Shown here piece by piece: positions 54,175 through 62,961 of a DNA stretch of 64,000 nucleotides. Location: contig NZ_QICN01000013.1 in NCBI RefSeq assembly GCF_003201205.1, positions 1-64,000 on the forward strand, written 5' to 3'. How positions within the stretch are numbered: the stretch's first letter is position 1; each line of letters begins with the position of its first letter. The notes under the pieces are model-generated. The model ran no database searches. It was given only the letters and a program-made list of their open reading frames with translations, and was not told where the DNA came from. The stretch comes from Sinimarinibacterium flocculans. GTDB lineage: Bacteria; Pseudomonadota; Gammaproteobacteria; Nevskiales; Nevskiaceae. A program made the position numbers and the translations under genes.

Positions 54175-56796
54175 TTATTCATAGCGGTAGATCACGTCGA
54201 CACCGACAGCGCGCGGCTCTCCCCACACCACCGCGCGGTCCGCCTGCGGCAGGTTGTCTACGATGCTGAGCTCATATTCCTTGTCGAGCAGGTTTTTCCC
54301 CCACAAAGCCAAATCGAGGCGTCCGTGGTTACCGACTCTCAGGTCATTGAGCATCAGTCGCGCGCTATATAAGCCGTACCCCTTGAAGGCCGTCAGGCCG
54401 CGGCGCTCTTCGACAATGACCAAACCTTTGCGCTCACCCACATAGTTCCAGCTGCCGTAGGCGCGCAGATTTCCCCAACCAAAATCGGCAACGTTCCAGT
54501 CGATGTACGCCACGCCCGAATGCGGCGGAGCCTGAATGAACGGAAACAGATTGGCGACGTTATTGCCTTCGATATCGATGACTTCCTTGACCTCCGCGTC
54601 AAGATATCCATATTGAAAGCCCACCATCAGGCTTGCAGCGGGAATGAATGCGCCTTCCAGTTCGAAGCCCGTAATGCGAGCTTTGCCCGCATTGCGGGAC
54701 TTGGTGTCAGAGATGGTGCCCGCAATCAGGAAGTTGGTCTGCATGTCGGCGTAGTCGGTGTAAAACGCCGCTCCGTTAAGCCGTAAGGCTCGTTCAAACC
54801 ACTCACTCTTGAGTCCAATTTCCAGTGATTCGACACGCTCTGGCTTGAAGCCGTCTACGAACCCAAAACCGTAATTCGTACCATCGGATGCCGCGCCCGA
54901 CTCGCCCGAGACCTGTGGATCGCGCAGGTTAAAGCCGCCACTTTTATAGGCAGTGGAATATGACAGATAGGTACTCGCGGTATCACTGAGATCGAATTGC
55001 ACGCTTGCTGATGGCGAGAAATCTTCGTACACGCTTCGAGCGGTCACGCCGACAAAATCGTCTGCGCTGCCAGCGAGTTCCGCCGGAACCGGGATCGGCA
55101 GCAACCCGAGCTCTGCAAGACGCACCTCGATGTACTGCCTTTGAATGAAGTCCTTGTAAGCATCTCGCTCGTCGCGCGATGCCCGCATTCCGACCGTCAG
55201 GTTGAACCGCTCGTCGAAGATGCCAGGGCGAAAGCTCAGCTGCCCGTACGCAGCATAGGCCTTGTTCTCGATGCCATAAAAATAGTCCCAGTAAGCCGCG
55301 ATCCGCGGCAGGACGTTGTTCTGCAGCAAGGAACGCAATGCCGTCGGCAGCAGGCCAAGCACGACATCAGCCTGCTGCGGATCGACGGTGGCGCTTTGGA
55401 TGTGATGGAAGGGACCGCCGTCCTCACTGCCCTTTTCAGTAAAGTAGTACAAGCCTGCAATGTAGTTGATCCGATCGCTGAACAACGATCCAGTGAATTG
55501 CAATTCGTGCGACCACTGCTCCTGTTCGGTTCTAGGAATCACCAGCGGCGTGGGGCCACCATTCGCAAACCGCGCGGAAACGCTGTCAAACGCATTGGTA
55601 TCGACCCTAAACCCGCCAAAGCCCGATCCACCGCTGAGATCGGCGTACTGGTTGTCGATCAGCTCCCGATAAGCGCCGATGTATTTCATCTGCACAGAGT
55701 CGAACTGCTGGGCCAGCGTCAAGGTGTGGCCGCTAACTCTGGCGCTCGATGCTTGCATGGGCGATGCCGAAGCCAGCGCTTCGAGGCGCCGGTCGGAGTA
55801 AACGGAGTTCGCAACTGCATACGGCTTGAAGAACTCCGCCAAGCCATGATCGGTTTCCGGCAACAGAACCCCTTGATAGAGGTAGTTGACGTACTCCAGA
55901 TCGGTGTACTCGTACCCGTAATCGACAGTCAGACCGTCGGTGGGCAGCCAGCGCGTGTCGAAGCGCAGGCCCAGCGCCCGCCGGTCGCCGAAGTCCCGAC
56001 CCTCGCCGGTATTTTCAACAAAACCGTCGCTGCGGCGGGCAACCAGGGCAAGCTTGACTGCCAAGTCATCAGTCAGCGGCACGTTGATCGAGCTGCGCGC
56101 GGAGAGCAAGTTGCGCTCGCCGACGGTGAGCTTGTGCTGCATGTTGAACGCCAGCGGATCGGGGCGCTTGGAGATGACATTGATCGCGCCGCCGGTGGAG
56201 TTGCGCCCATAAAGAACACCCTGCGGCCCACGCAACACTTCCATTCTTTCGACATCCGCCAGGTCCAGGGCGAGTCCCACCGACCGAGCCAGATAAACGC
56301 CATCGATATAAATGCCGACCGCCGGATCCTGCGTGACCTGAGAGTCGTTGACGCCAACGCCTCGAATCGCGATACGCAGAGTTGTTGCGGACAATGGGAA
56401 CGGCTCGATGATCATGCTCGGAACGTTGGTGCCCAGATCCTCAAGCCCGCCAATGCCGCGCAGCTCGAGTTTCTCGGCGCCGAAGGCCTCCATCGAAATC
56501 GGCGTGTCCTGCAGCGTCGAGGTCTTCTTCTGTGCGGTGACGATGATTTCCTCGAGCTGCCGGCTGCGCTCAGGCTGACGCCCGACCTCGGGTGTCGGAG
56601 TGGGCTGCGCGACTTCGATGAAGTCTTCGTAAACGTCATCATCGGCAGTGGCGGCTTTATCCGTCTCTGCGGGCGGTAGCGACTCGCTTGCGACGCCCTC
56701 TTGCAGCAGCAGCAAGTCAAGTTCGTCCTGCGCCGACACCGGCGTTTGTACGAGCACATACATCACTGCGAGCAGCACTTTTGAGGCCAGCCTCAT
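54175..56796 (-). CDS. TonB-dependent outer-membrane receptor
   Basis: An 873-residue outer-membrane transporter. A signal peptide ends VSA; a variable acidic region follows to about residue 80, then the plug begins EEIIVTAQKKTSTLQDTPIS. The plug continues with VGIYIDGVYLARSVGLALDL, VEVLRGPQ-type ERMEVLRGPQGVLYGRNSTG and GAINVISKRP. The beta-barrel ends DVIYRYE with a terminal aromatic pattern. Receptors of this kind in Sphingomonas and steroid degraders import bulky hydrophobic compounds rather than iron complexes. It is followed downstream by ytfJ and preceded by the flavin reductase gene on the same strand. Confidence 0.94.
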   Translation of the reverse strand: MRLASKVLLAVMYVLVQTPVSAQDELDLLLLQEGVASESLPPAETDKAATADDDVYEDFIEVAQPTPTPEVGRQPERSRQLEEIIVTAQKKTSTLQDTPISMEAFGAEKLELRGIGGLEDLGTNVPSMIIEPFPLSATTLRIAIRGVGVNDSQVTQDPAVGIYIDGVYLARSVGLALDLADVERMEVLRGPQGVLYGRNSTGGAINVISKRPDPLAFNMQHKLTVGERNLLSARSSINVPLTDDLAVKLALVARRSDGFVENTGEGRDFGDRRALGLRFDTRWLPTDGLTVDYGYEYTDLEYVNYLYQGVLLPETDHGLAEFFKPYAVANSVYSDRRLEALASASPMQASSARVSGHTLTLAQQFDSVQMKYIGAYRELIDNQYADLSGGSGFGGFRVDTNAFDSVSARFANGGPTPLVIPRTEQEQWSHELQFTGSLFSDRINYIAGLYYFTEKGSEDGGPFHHIQSATVDPQQADVVLGLLPTALRSLLQNNVLPRIAAYWDYFYGIENKAYAAYGQLSFRPGIFDERFNLTVGMRASRDERDAYKDFIQRQYIEVRLAELGLLPIPVPAELAGSADDFVGVTARSVYEDFSPSASVQFDLSDTASTYLSYSTAYKSGGFNLRDPQVSGESGAASDGTNYGFGFVDGFKPERVESLEIGLKSEWFERALRLNGAAFYTDYADMQTNFLIAGTISDTKSRNAGKARITGFELEGAFIPAASLMVGFQYGYLDAEVKEVIDIEGNNVANLFPFIQAPPHSGVAYIDWNVADFGWGNLRAYGSWNYVGERKGLVIVEERRGLTAFKGYGLYSARLMLNDLRVGNHGRLDLALWGKNLLDKEYELSIVDNLPQADRAVVWGEPRAVGVDVIYRYE

Positions 56797-56872
56797 CTTT
56801 TCTCTCTCCAGTTTGCGGAGAGCGCCAACGTCGAAGCGCTCGAATGATCACGGGTCACGGCCCCGAGTCCTC

Positions 56873-56947
56873 ATGCCTGTGCAGGCGGACATCCGGTACC
56901 GGAAACTGCGCCCCACGCCCCTGATTGCCGCTTTCGCGGGAATGGCG
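56873..56947. repeat. Degenerate copy of the GTCATTCCCGC REP doublet
   Basis: TCATGCCTGTGCAGGCGGAC at 56873 and CTGATTGCCGCTTTCGCGGG ending near 56942 correspond to the two arms at 29032-29110 with several substitutions. It fills the gap between the flavin reductase stop and the TonB receptor start; nothing else is seen in 56797-56973. Confidence 0.65.
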
Positions 56948-56973
56948 TTGCCGGAGCTGAGACTCGCGATCGA

Positions 56974-57975
56974 TCAGCCCTTGCGCTCGCCCTCGCCTGA
57001 TTGCCACAACACATCCGCCGCGCTTTCATCGACGACGCCCAGCAGGCGGTTGAGCGTCGTCTTGAGAATCACTGCATCGCCGGTGCCGAGTCGTTCGAGC
57101 ACCTGCGATTCGACCGCCTTGGCTGCGGCGATCAGCCGAATCGCCGCTTCGCGTCCGCCATCGGTCAATTCGAAGCCGTCGGCTGCGGTGCGTCGGGCGA
57201 AGCCACGTTCGACCAGGCCATCGAGGGCGCGCTGACGGTTGGCGTCGAGCACGCCGGCCAGGCCCTCGGCGATCTGGCCCTCGGTCAGCAGCGGCTTGAG
57301 GGTCAGCGTCGACAGGACGTAGAACTCCATGTCGTCCAGACCTTCGTGGTCCAGAAACGGACGGATCTGCGCGAAGAACCGGAAATGGCTGCGGCCAAGC
57401 AGATAGCCGAGAAAGTCCTCGCCGAAGCTGCCTGCCAGATGCGCGCTGCGCGGCTTGATATCGGGCGGATCGCGGCGCGTCGCGTGCGCGTACTTGCCGC
57501 CATGGAAGACTAGCGGCGCGGCCTCGTCGCGGTCAAAGCGCAGCACTTCGCCGATGAAGATCAGGTGATCGCCGCCCTGGTATTGCGTGGCGGTACGGCA
57601 CTGGAAGCGCGCGGCGCAGCCACGCAGCAGCGGCACCCCGCCCTCGCCTTCATCGGTGTCCAGGCCGGAGAACTTGTCCTCGCCGCGCCGCGCGAACCGG
57701 CCCGACAGGTCTTCCTGATCGGAGCCGAGCACATGCACCGCCCAATGCAAAGCGTTGCGAAACGCATCGAAGCTCATCGCGTTGTTGGCCAGGCTCCACA
57801 GCACCAGCGGCGGGTCGAGCGATACGGAGTTGAAGCTGTTGGCGGTCAGGCCGATCGGCGTGCCATCCGCGGCGCGCGCGGTGATGATAGTCACGCCGGT
57901 GGCGAAAGTACCGAGCGCCTTGCGGAACTCCGTTGGATCAAACGACTCGCTGCTGGGCTGCAAGGACTGGGTCAC
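56974..57975 (-). CDS. Flavin reductase fused to a MarR-like domain
   Basis: A 333-residue protein. Residues 14-165 are the flavin-reductase-like split-barrel domain: FRKALGTFATGVTIITARA, GLTANSFNSVSLDPPLVLWS and FHGGKYAH. Residues about 180-325 form a winged-helix MarR-like region (MEFYVLSTLTLKPLLTEGQI, VERGFARRTAADGFELTDGG). From memory, the reductase component C1 of Acinetobacter p-hydroxyphenylacetate hydroxylase has this layout, with the MarR-like part holding the reductase back until substrate binds. It would feed reduced flavin to a monooxygenase that is not in the window. The ATG overlaps the DUF1302 stop (ATGA). Confidence 0.92.
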   Translation of the reverse strand: MTQSLQPSSESFDPTEFRKALGTFATGVTIITARAADGTPIGLTANSFNSVSLDPPLVLWSLANNAMSFDAFRNALHWAVHVLGSDQEDLSGRFARRGEDKFSGLDTDEGEGGVPLLRGCAARFQCRTATQYQGGDHLIFIGEVLRFDRDEAAPLVFHGGKYAHATRRDPPDIKPRSAHLAGSFGEDFLGYLLGRSHFRFFAQIRPFLDHEGLDDMEFYVLSTLTLKPLLTEGQIAEGLAGVLDANRQRALDGLVERGFARRTAADGFELTDGGREAAIRLIAAAKAVESQVLERLGTGDAVILKTTLNRLLGVVDESAADVLWQSGEGERKG

Positions 57976-59882
57976 AGGTTGTACTTGATCGTGAAGGTCG
58001 CGTAGTCGCGATCCGTAACCGGGTTGGATGGAATCGGGCTATCGCGCACTGTCTTGGCGGGGTTGCCCAAGAACCAGTTGTAACCTACGGCGACCTCCAG
58101 ATTCTGCAAGTACTGCGCGCTGACCGACAGCCCGGCGCGCCGGTCGCCCTCACCGAAGAGCGCGCCAAAGCTGCCAGCCACCGATGCATAACCATCAACC
58201 GCATGCGCGTACGCTATCGGCGTACCGATATCCCAGCCGGGAAAGACGTTACGACCCTTCGGTAGAATCAGCGTTTGGAACGCCCACGCATTGCGGTCAT
58301 AGAACAACTGACGGCCATCACCGCGCGGGACCTGCCCGTTAAATGCTGCGATCGGGTCAACGTTGTCCACATACAGGTACGAGACTTCTGACGCGATCGC
58401 GACTTCGTCAAAGAACAGCGCGCGCGGATTGGTCACGTACAGTGCGGAAATATTGCCCTGCCATGCCTCAGCCCGCGTAAATACCGGGCTAAGGACACCG
58501 GAGATGTCGGCTGCAGCGGAGGTATCAATGCCATCGCGATAGCTGATATCGCCGGCGACGCTGAGTCCGAACAACGTCGTAGACCAGCTCATCGCTATCA
58601 TTTCGATATCATCAAAGTACTTGACGTTGTAACTCACTGGCGCAGCCTGATTCAGCAGCGCCGTGGTCAGCGGAACGCCGGCAATTTCACCGATCACCGG
58701 AAACCCGAAGTTCAGGTTCACCGTTGGATTGTGATTGTGATAGCGCAAGTAGTAGACGCCGGCGCTGGTCTCTGGGGTAACTTGAGCCTTGAAGCCAAGC
58801 CCCCACTGACCATCCTTGTCCGGACGAATGTCACTTTGACGTGGCACATTGATCGTCCTCGGCGCATTGAGAAGCACCCCGCCCAACCCACCGCCGAGTT
58901 GACACGCAAAGCTCAACGGACCCAGCAAGCCCGGGCAGTTGTCGACATAGGCCGGATTACCGGAACCGTAGACCATCTCGGCGCCCGGTCCGACGACATC
59001 GGCCACCGAGAAGAAGTCTCCGGCAGGAAACACTTCGGTCGGCCTGTACTCAAGCTGGTAGTACCCCATAAGCGAGAAGTCATAGCCGAACGCAATCGTC
59101 GCCGAAACTTGATGCACTGGCAGCAGAATTTCCTTGATCTCGGCACCCGGAAGAAATGCTTTGGTGGCATCGTTCGGGCTCTGTGCGCTGGCGATATTGG
59201 GGAAAAACAGGCTCTCACCCCAAGCTACGAGGTGCTTGCCAAAACGCAGGCTCAGCGCAACCGTGTCGGTCAACATGAAGTCGCCGTACACGAACGCATC
59301 CAGCGTCCGCGACCTCTCGCCGTTGTAATAGCGAGCCCCGTCGGAGAAACGGTCGAAATCGCAATTGAGGCGATCGGCCGCACAGGCCAGCGTGTTGGGC
59401 GCGTAATCGTCGAGATTGCCCGGGTCGACTGGATCGCGATCGTTACGCCCATGGACCACCCAGTCATAGAAGGCCGAGCCGCTGTACACCAAGCCAATAT
59501 TTTCACGGCGCAGGCTGACCTCATAAACCGCCGTCAGCCGGTTGTTGATCGGGCTGCCGCGGTCAAAAGCACGGTTGCCGTCGTCGATGTTGATGGTCGT
59601 CGGCAGCCCCGTATTAGTGAACCCAATAATTTGCTGACCGTTAGGCAGCAGCGCTGCACGAAATGGGTCCACCGGGCCATCAACCAGCGCGCCGTGTGCG
59701 TCCTGCATCCGCGCGGCGAGACTGTAAGTGGTCGTAAGCTTATAACTACCATCAATGCCCGCAAATAGATCAAAAGACCCCGCTCCCGCGGGGCCGCAGA
59801 AGACGCTCGCGCCGGCAAGGAGCAGAAGCTTCCGTATTGGCCAAGTGTCGCGCAGATGGCGCTTGATCAACTGCCCCCTCAT
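57972..59882 (-). CDS. DUF1302 outer-membrane protein
   Basis: A 636-residue protein. AGGGAG five bases before the ATG at 59882 decides the start over two upstream ATGs. A signal peptide (LLLLAGASVFCGPAGA) precedes a region rich in beta strands: GSFDLFAGIDGSYKLTTTYS, RFGKHLVAWGESLFFPNIAS and KAQVTPETSAGVYYLRYHNH. It ends TFTIKYNL with the aromatic-hydrophobic beta-barrel signature. DUF1302 proteins usually travel with DUF1329 and are linked to uptake of steroids or hydrophobic compounds. It is the first gene of the operon with the flavin reductase and perhaps the TonB receptor. Confidence 0.92.
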   Translation of the reverse strand: MRGQLIKRHLRDTWPIRKLLLLAGASVFCGPAGAGSFDLFAGIDGSYKLTTTYSLAARMQDAHGALVDGPVDPFRAALLPNGQQIIGFTNTGLPTTINIDDGNRAFDRGSPINNRLTAVYEVSLRRENIGLVYSGSAFYDWVVHGRNDRDPVDPGNLDDYAPNTLACAADRLNCDFDRFSDGARYYNGERSRTLDAFVYGDFMLTDTVALSLRFGKHLVAWGESLFFPNIASAQSPNDATKAFLPGAEIKEILLPVHQVSATIAFGYDFSLMGYYQLEYRPTEVFPAGDFFSVADVVGPGAEMVYGSGNPAYVDNCPGLLGPLSFACQLGGGLGGVLLNAPRTINVPRQSDIRPDKDGQWGLGFKAQVTPETSAGVYYLRYHNHNPTVNLNFGFPVIGEIAGVPLTTALLNQAAPVSYNVKYFDDIEMIAMSWSTTLFGLSVAGDISYRDGIDTSAAADISGVLSPVFTRAEAWQGNISALYVTNPRALFFDEVAIASEVSYLYVDNVDPIAAFNGQVPRGDGRQLFYDRNAWAFQTLILPKGRNVFPGWDIGTPIAYAHAVDGYASVAGSFGALFGEGDRRAGLSVSAQYLQNLEVAVGYNWFLGNPAKTVRDSPIPSNPVTDRDYATFTIKYNL

Positions 59883-60283
59883 TGCAACTCCCTGTGGATC
59901 GTTCATTAACCCCTCGTTGCGGAATGTAGGAGCAAGCAAAAGCCTCGGCATCATCCGAACTGATTATTGAGGCGCCCACACCGACCCTGGTTGTACAAGG
60001 GAGGGGCAGACCCTTGCCGGCGTCCGATCCGGCGCTGCCTTGCAGCCAGGCGTAGTGCGCTCTTGGTCATGCCGTTGACAAGATTCGCTTGCGGTGAGTC
60101 AACGCCGATCGATACGACGAGGTACAGTCCTCGGGCGTCAGCAAGCTCTACGGCGGCGACGGCAGTCGGCTGCCGATGAGCCTGCGGCTCACGCGCGTGG
60201 TCGGGGCCGCGCGGAGCACCACAGTCGTCTGGCAGCGACGCGTTCGCACCTGATCACGTCGCGCGCATGTGATGGAGCACCGC
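59883..60283. other. Divergent intergenic region without a gene
   Basis: Four hundred bases between the divergent DUF1302 and GH92 genes. No coding pattern is seen. CGTTGAC (60073-60079) and GTCAACG (60098-60104) form a 7-bp inverted repeat, a possible operator. A weak TTGACA at 60075 lacks a convincing -10. GGAG at 60274 is the ribosome site of the GH92 gene. Confidence 0.5.
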
Positions 60284-62947
60284 ATGGCCCACCTTACCAC
60301 CCGGCAACTTTGGCGAACGGCCGGCATCGCCGGCATCTCGATCCTGGGCGCGTGCGGCGGAAGTGATGCGCCCGTCGCAGAAGGTGGCGGCGCCGCGGCC
60401 GACGCGGCAGCTTTGGTCAACGTCTTTCGCGGGACCCAGCCGGGCGCGCCGGACCAGGGCACCGGTGGCGGTGCCGGCAACACCTTCCCCGGCCCGGTCG
60501 TGCCTTTCGGCATGATCAAGCTGGGTCCGGATACGCTGCCCGCCCAGGCCAATTTTGGCGGCGGCTATGCCTACGATGACGACCGCATCCGCGGCTTCTC
60601 GCTGACGCGCTTTTCCGGCGCCGGCTGCTGGGGCTATCGCGATGTGCCGATCATGCCGACGACCGCGCCGATCAACCGCTCGCCAGCCAGGCCGCTGTCC
60701 TCGAATCTGAACCCAATGCACGTCGCGAATTACTCGCACGACGAGGAGGAGGGGGCGCCGGGCTATTACCGCGTGACCCTCAATCCCGCCAGTGACGCAC
60801 CAATTGATGTCGAGCTTACCGCCGCCACCCGCGCGGCACAGATGCGCGTCACCTTTCCGGAAAACGCCGAGCACGCCAGCCTGCTCTTCGATCTCGGTGG
60901 CTCGGTCATGGGTGTGCGCAATGCCGAGGTGACCATTGATCCAGAGCGCGGCGAGATCAGCGGCTCGCTGCTGTCCGGCGATTTCTGCTTTCACCCGCAT
61001 CGCTACCGGCTGCACTTCGTCGCTCGCTTCGATCGTCCGATTGCCTCACACGGCACCTGGCGCCGACAACTGCTGCAGCCCGGCGGCACTTCGGCCTCGG
61101 ATGTCTCGCTGGTACCGCCCGGCGACCTCCTGGCGATCCCGAACCTGCTGACACTCGGGCAGAACTTCGGCCTTGGCGGGGACCTCGTCGATACTGCCTC
61201 GGTCGGCGCCTGGGCCGCGTTCGACGCGCACGAGCAGCGCGAAGTGACGATGCGCGTGGCGATCTCCTTCGTCAGTCGCGACAACGCGCGCGCCAACCTC
61301 GACGCGGAGGCCGAGGGTGTCAGCTTCGATGCCATGCGCGCGAACGCCCGGGCCCGCTGGAACGACAACCTGGAGCGTATACAGGTCGAGGGCGGCAGCG
61401 AGGCCGACCGACGCACCTTCTACACCAGCCTGTATCACGCGCTGATCCACCCCACGACCTTCACCGATGCCAACGGTGAATACATGGGCATGGACGCGCA
61501 GGTTCATGTCGCTGATGGCTACACGCAGATCACCGACCTGTCCGGCTGGGACATCTACCGCGCGCACGTGCAGCTGCTGTCGATCATCGCGCCGGAGCGC
61601 GCCCGCGACCTCCTGCATTCTCTGATCGCCAACGCGCGCGAGTCCGGGTGGCTGCCGAAGTGGCCGGTCGGCAACGGCCATACCGGCAGCATGACCGGAG
61701 ATCCGGCACCGATACTGATCGCCAGCGCCCATGCCTTGGGTGTGCGCGACTTCGACACCGCTGCAGCGCTGGCCGCCATGGTGCGCGGCGGCACCGAACT
61801 CGGGCGCAGCGAGAACGCCGGCTATGTACAGCGGCCGGTGATCAACGAATACCTGCAGCTGGGCTATGTGCCGCACGAGCGCAATGCCAACCAGCTGACA
61901 CAGGTCGTGGATGCGATGCTGCGCGCCTATCCGCTCCTGGGTCTCGATGGCACCGAGCCGCTGGTCACCGTGCTCGACGCGGTTCTCGGCGGCGCCAGCG
62001 CGTTGCTCGATGCGGTGCCCGGCCTGGACGTGCTGCCGGTGCCGAGCGGCGTCGACGATCTGACGCTGGCCTGGGGCTCAGCCGGCACGACCATCGAGTA
62101 TGCCAAGGCCGACTTCGCCATTGCCTCGCTGGCCGGAGCGCTCGGCGAGACGGCGGTTTGCGAGGATTTTCTCGCCCGCTCCGGCAATTGGCGCAACGTC
62201 TTCGATCCCGATCTCGGCGCGATGCGGCCGAAATGGGCCAGCGGTCTGTGGCTGGCGCCCTACGACCCCGCCTTCAACGACATCTTTTCGAGCATGGGCT
62301 TCGCCGAAGGCAATGGCGTGCAGTACACCTGGAGCGTCGGCCACGACCCGGCCGGATTGATCGCCCTGTTGGGCGGTCAGGCGGCGGCGGTGGCGCGACT
62401 GAGCGAGCATCTGACCAAACTCAACGACGGTTTTTCCTCGCCCCATGCCTTTCTCGGCAACGAGCCGTCCTTCTACACGCCGTGGCTGTTCAACTGGATG
62501 CAGCGGCCGGATCTCACCCAGGCCACCGTGCGCCGCGTGCTGTTGGAACTCTTCAACGACGGCCCGGGCGGTTATCCCGGCAATGACGATCTCGGCACGA
62601 TGTCGGCGTACTACATCTTCTCCGCCCTCGGCTTTTACCCCTTCCAGCACGGCCAGGACACGCTCGCGCTGAGTGCGCCGCTGTTTCCGCGCATCACGCT
62701 GCGCCGCGCGCGCGGCGATATCGTCATCACGGCGCCGGGCGCCTCACACAGCCGCGGCTTCGTTGCCGGGCTGCGTGTCAACGGCGGGGAGCACGAGCGG
62801 CCCTGGCTGCCTTTCACCGAGCTGGTCGACGGTGGTCGACTGGACTATGTGCTGGCCGACACGCCACAGGCATGGGGCAGCGATGCCGGCGCCGCGCCGC
62901 CTTCCTTCAGTGCAGACAGCGTGGCACGGTTGTGCCTGAGACCTTGA
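60284..62947 (+). CDS. GH92-family glycoside hydrolase lipoprotein
   Basis: An 887-residue lipoprotein (signal TAGIAGISILGAC). The N-terminal beta domain starts NVFRGTQPGAPDQGTGGGAG and NTFPGPVVPFGMIKLGPD, the GH92 hallmark. The (alpha/alpha)6 domain has LSGWDIYRAHVQLLSIIAPE, WPVGNGHTGSMTGDPAPILI, TTIEYAKADFAIASLAG (acid Glu region) and GNDDLGTMSAYYIFSALGFY. Between GYVPHERN and TTIEYAKAD lies an unusual insertion of about 70 residues rich in Leu, Val and Asp (LLDAVPGLDVLPVPS). GH92 enzymes are calcium-dependent exo-alpha-mannosidases. The ATG at 60284 fits GGAG six bases upstream. Confidence 0.93.
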   Translation: MAHLTTRQLWRTAGIAGISILGACGGSDAPVAEGGGAAADAAALVNVFRGTQPGAPDQGTGGGAGNTFPGPVVPFGMIKLGPDTLPAQANFGGGYAYDDDRIRGFSLTRFSGAGCWGYRDVPIMPTTAPINRSPARPLSSNLNPMHVANYSHDEEEGAPGYYRVTLNPASDAPIDVELTAATRAAQMRVTFPENAEHASLLFDLGGSVMGVRNAEVTIDPERGEISGSLLSGDFCFHPHRYRLHFVARFDRPIASHGTWRRQLLQPGGTSASDVSLVPPGDLLAIPNLLTLGQNFGLGGDLVDTASVGAWAAFDAHEQREVTMRVAISFVSRDNARANLDAEAEGVSFDAMRANARARWNDNLERIQVEGGSEADRRTFYTSLYHALIHPTTFTDANGEYMGMDAQVHVADGYTQITDLSGWDIYRAHVQLLSIIAPERARDLLHSLIANARESGWLPKWPVGNGHTGSMTGDPAPILIASAHALGVRDFDTAAALAAMVRGGTELGRSENAGYVQRPVINEYLQLGYVPHERNANQLTQVVDAMLRAYPLLGLDGTEPLVTVLDAVLGGASALLDAVPGLDVLPVPSGVDDLTLAWGSAGTTIEYAKADFAIASLAGALGETAVCEDFLARSGNWRNVFDPDLGAMRPKWASGLWLAPYDPAFNDIFSSMGFAEGNGVQYTWSVGHDPAGLIALLGGQAAAVARLSEHLTKLNDGFSSPHAFLGNEPSFYTPWLFNWMQRPDLTQATVRRVLLELFNDGPGGYPGNDDLGTMSAYYIFSALGFYPFQHGQDTLALSAPLFPRITLRRARGDIVITAPGASHSRGFVAGLRVNGGEHERPWLPFTELVDGGRLDYVLADTPQAWGSDAGAAPPSFSADSVARLCLRP

Positions 62948-62961
62948 ACGAGGAGTAGACC

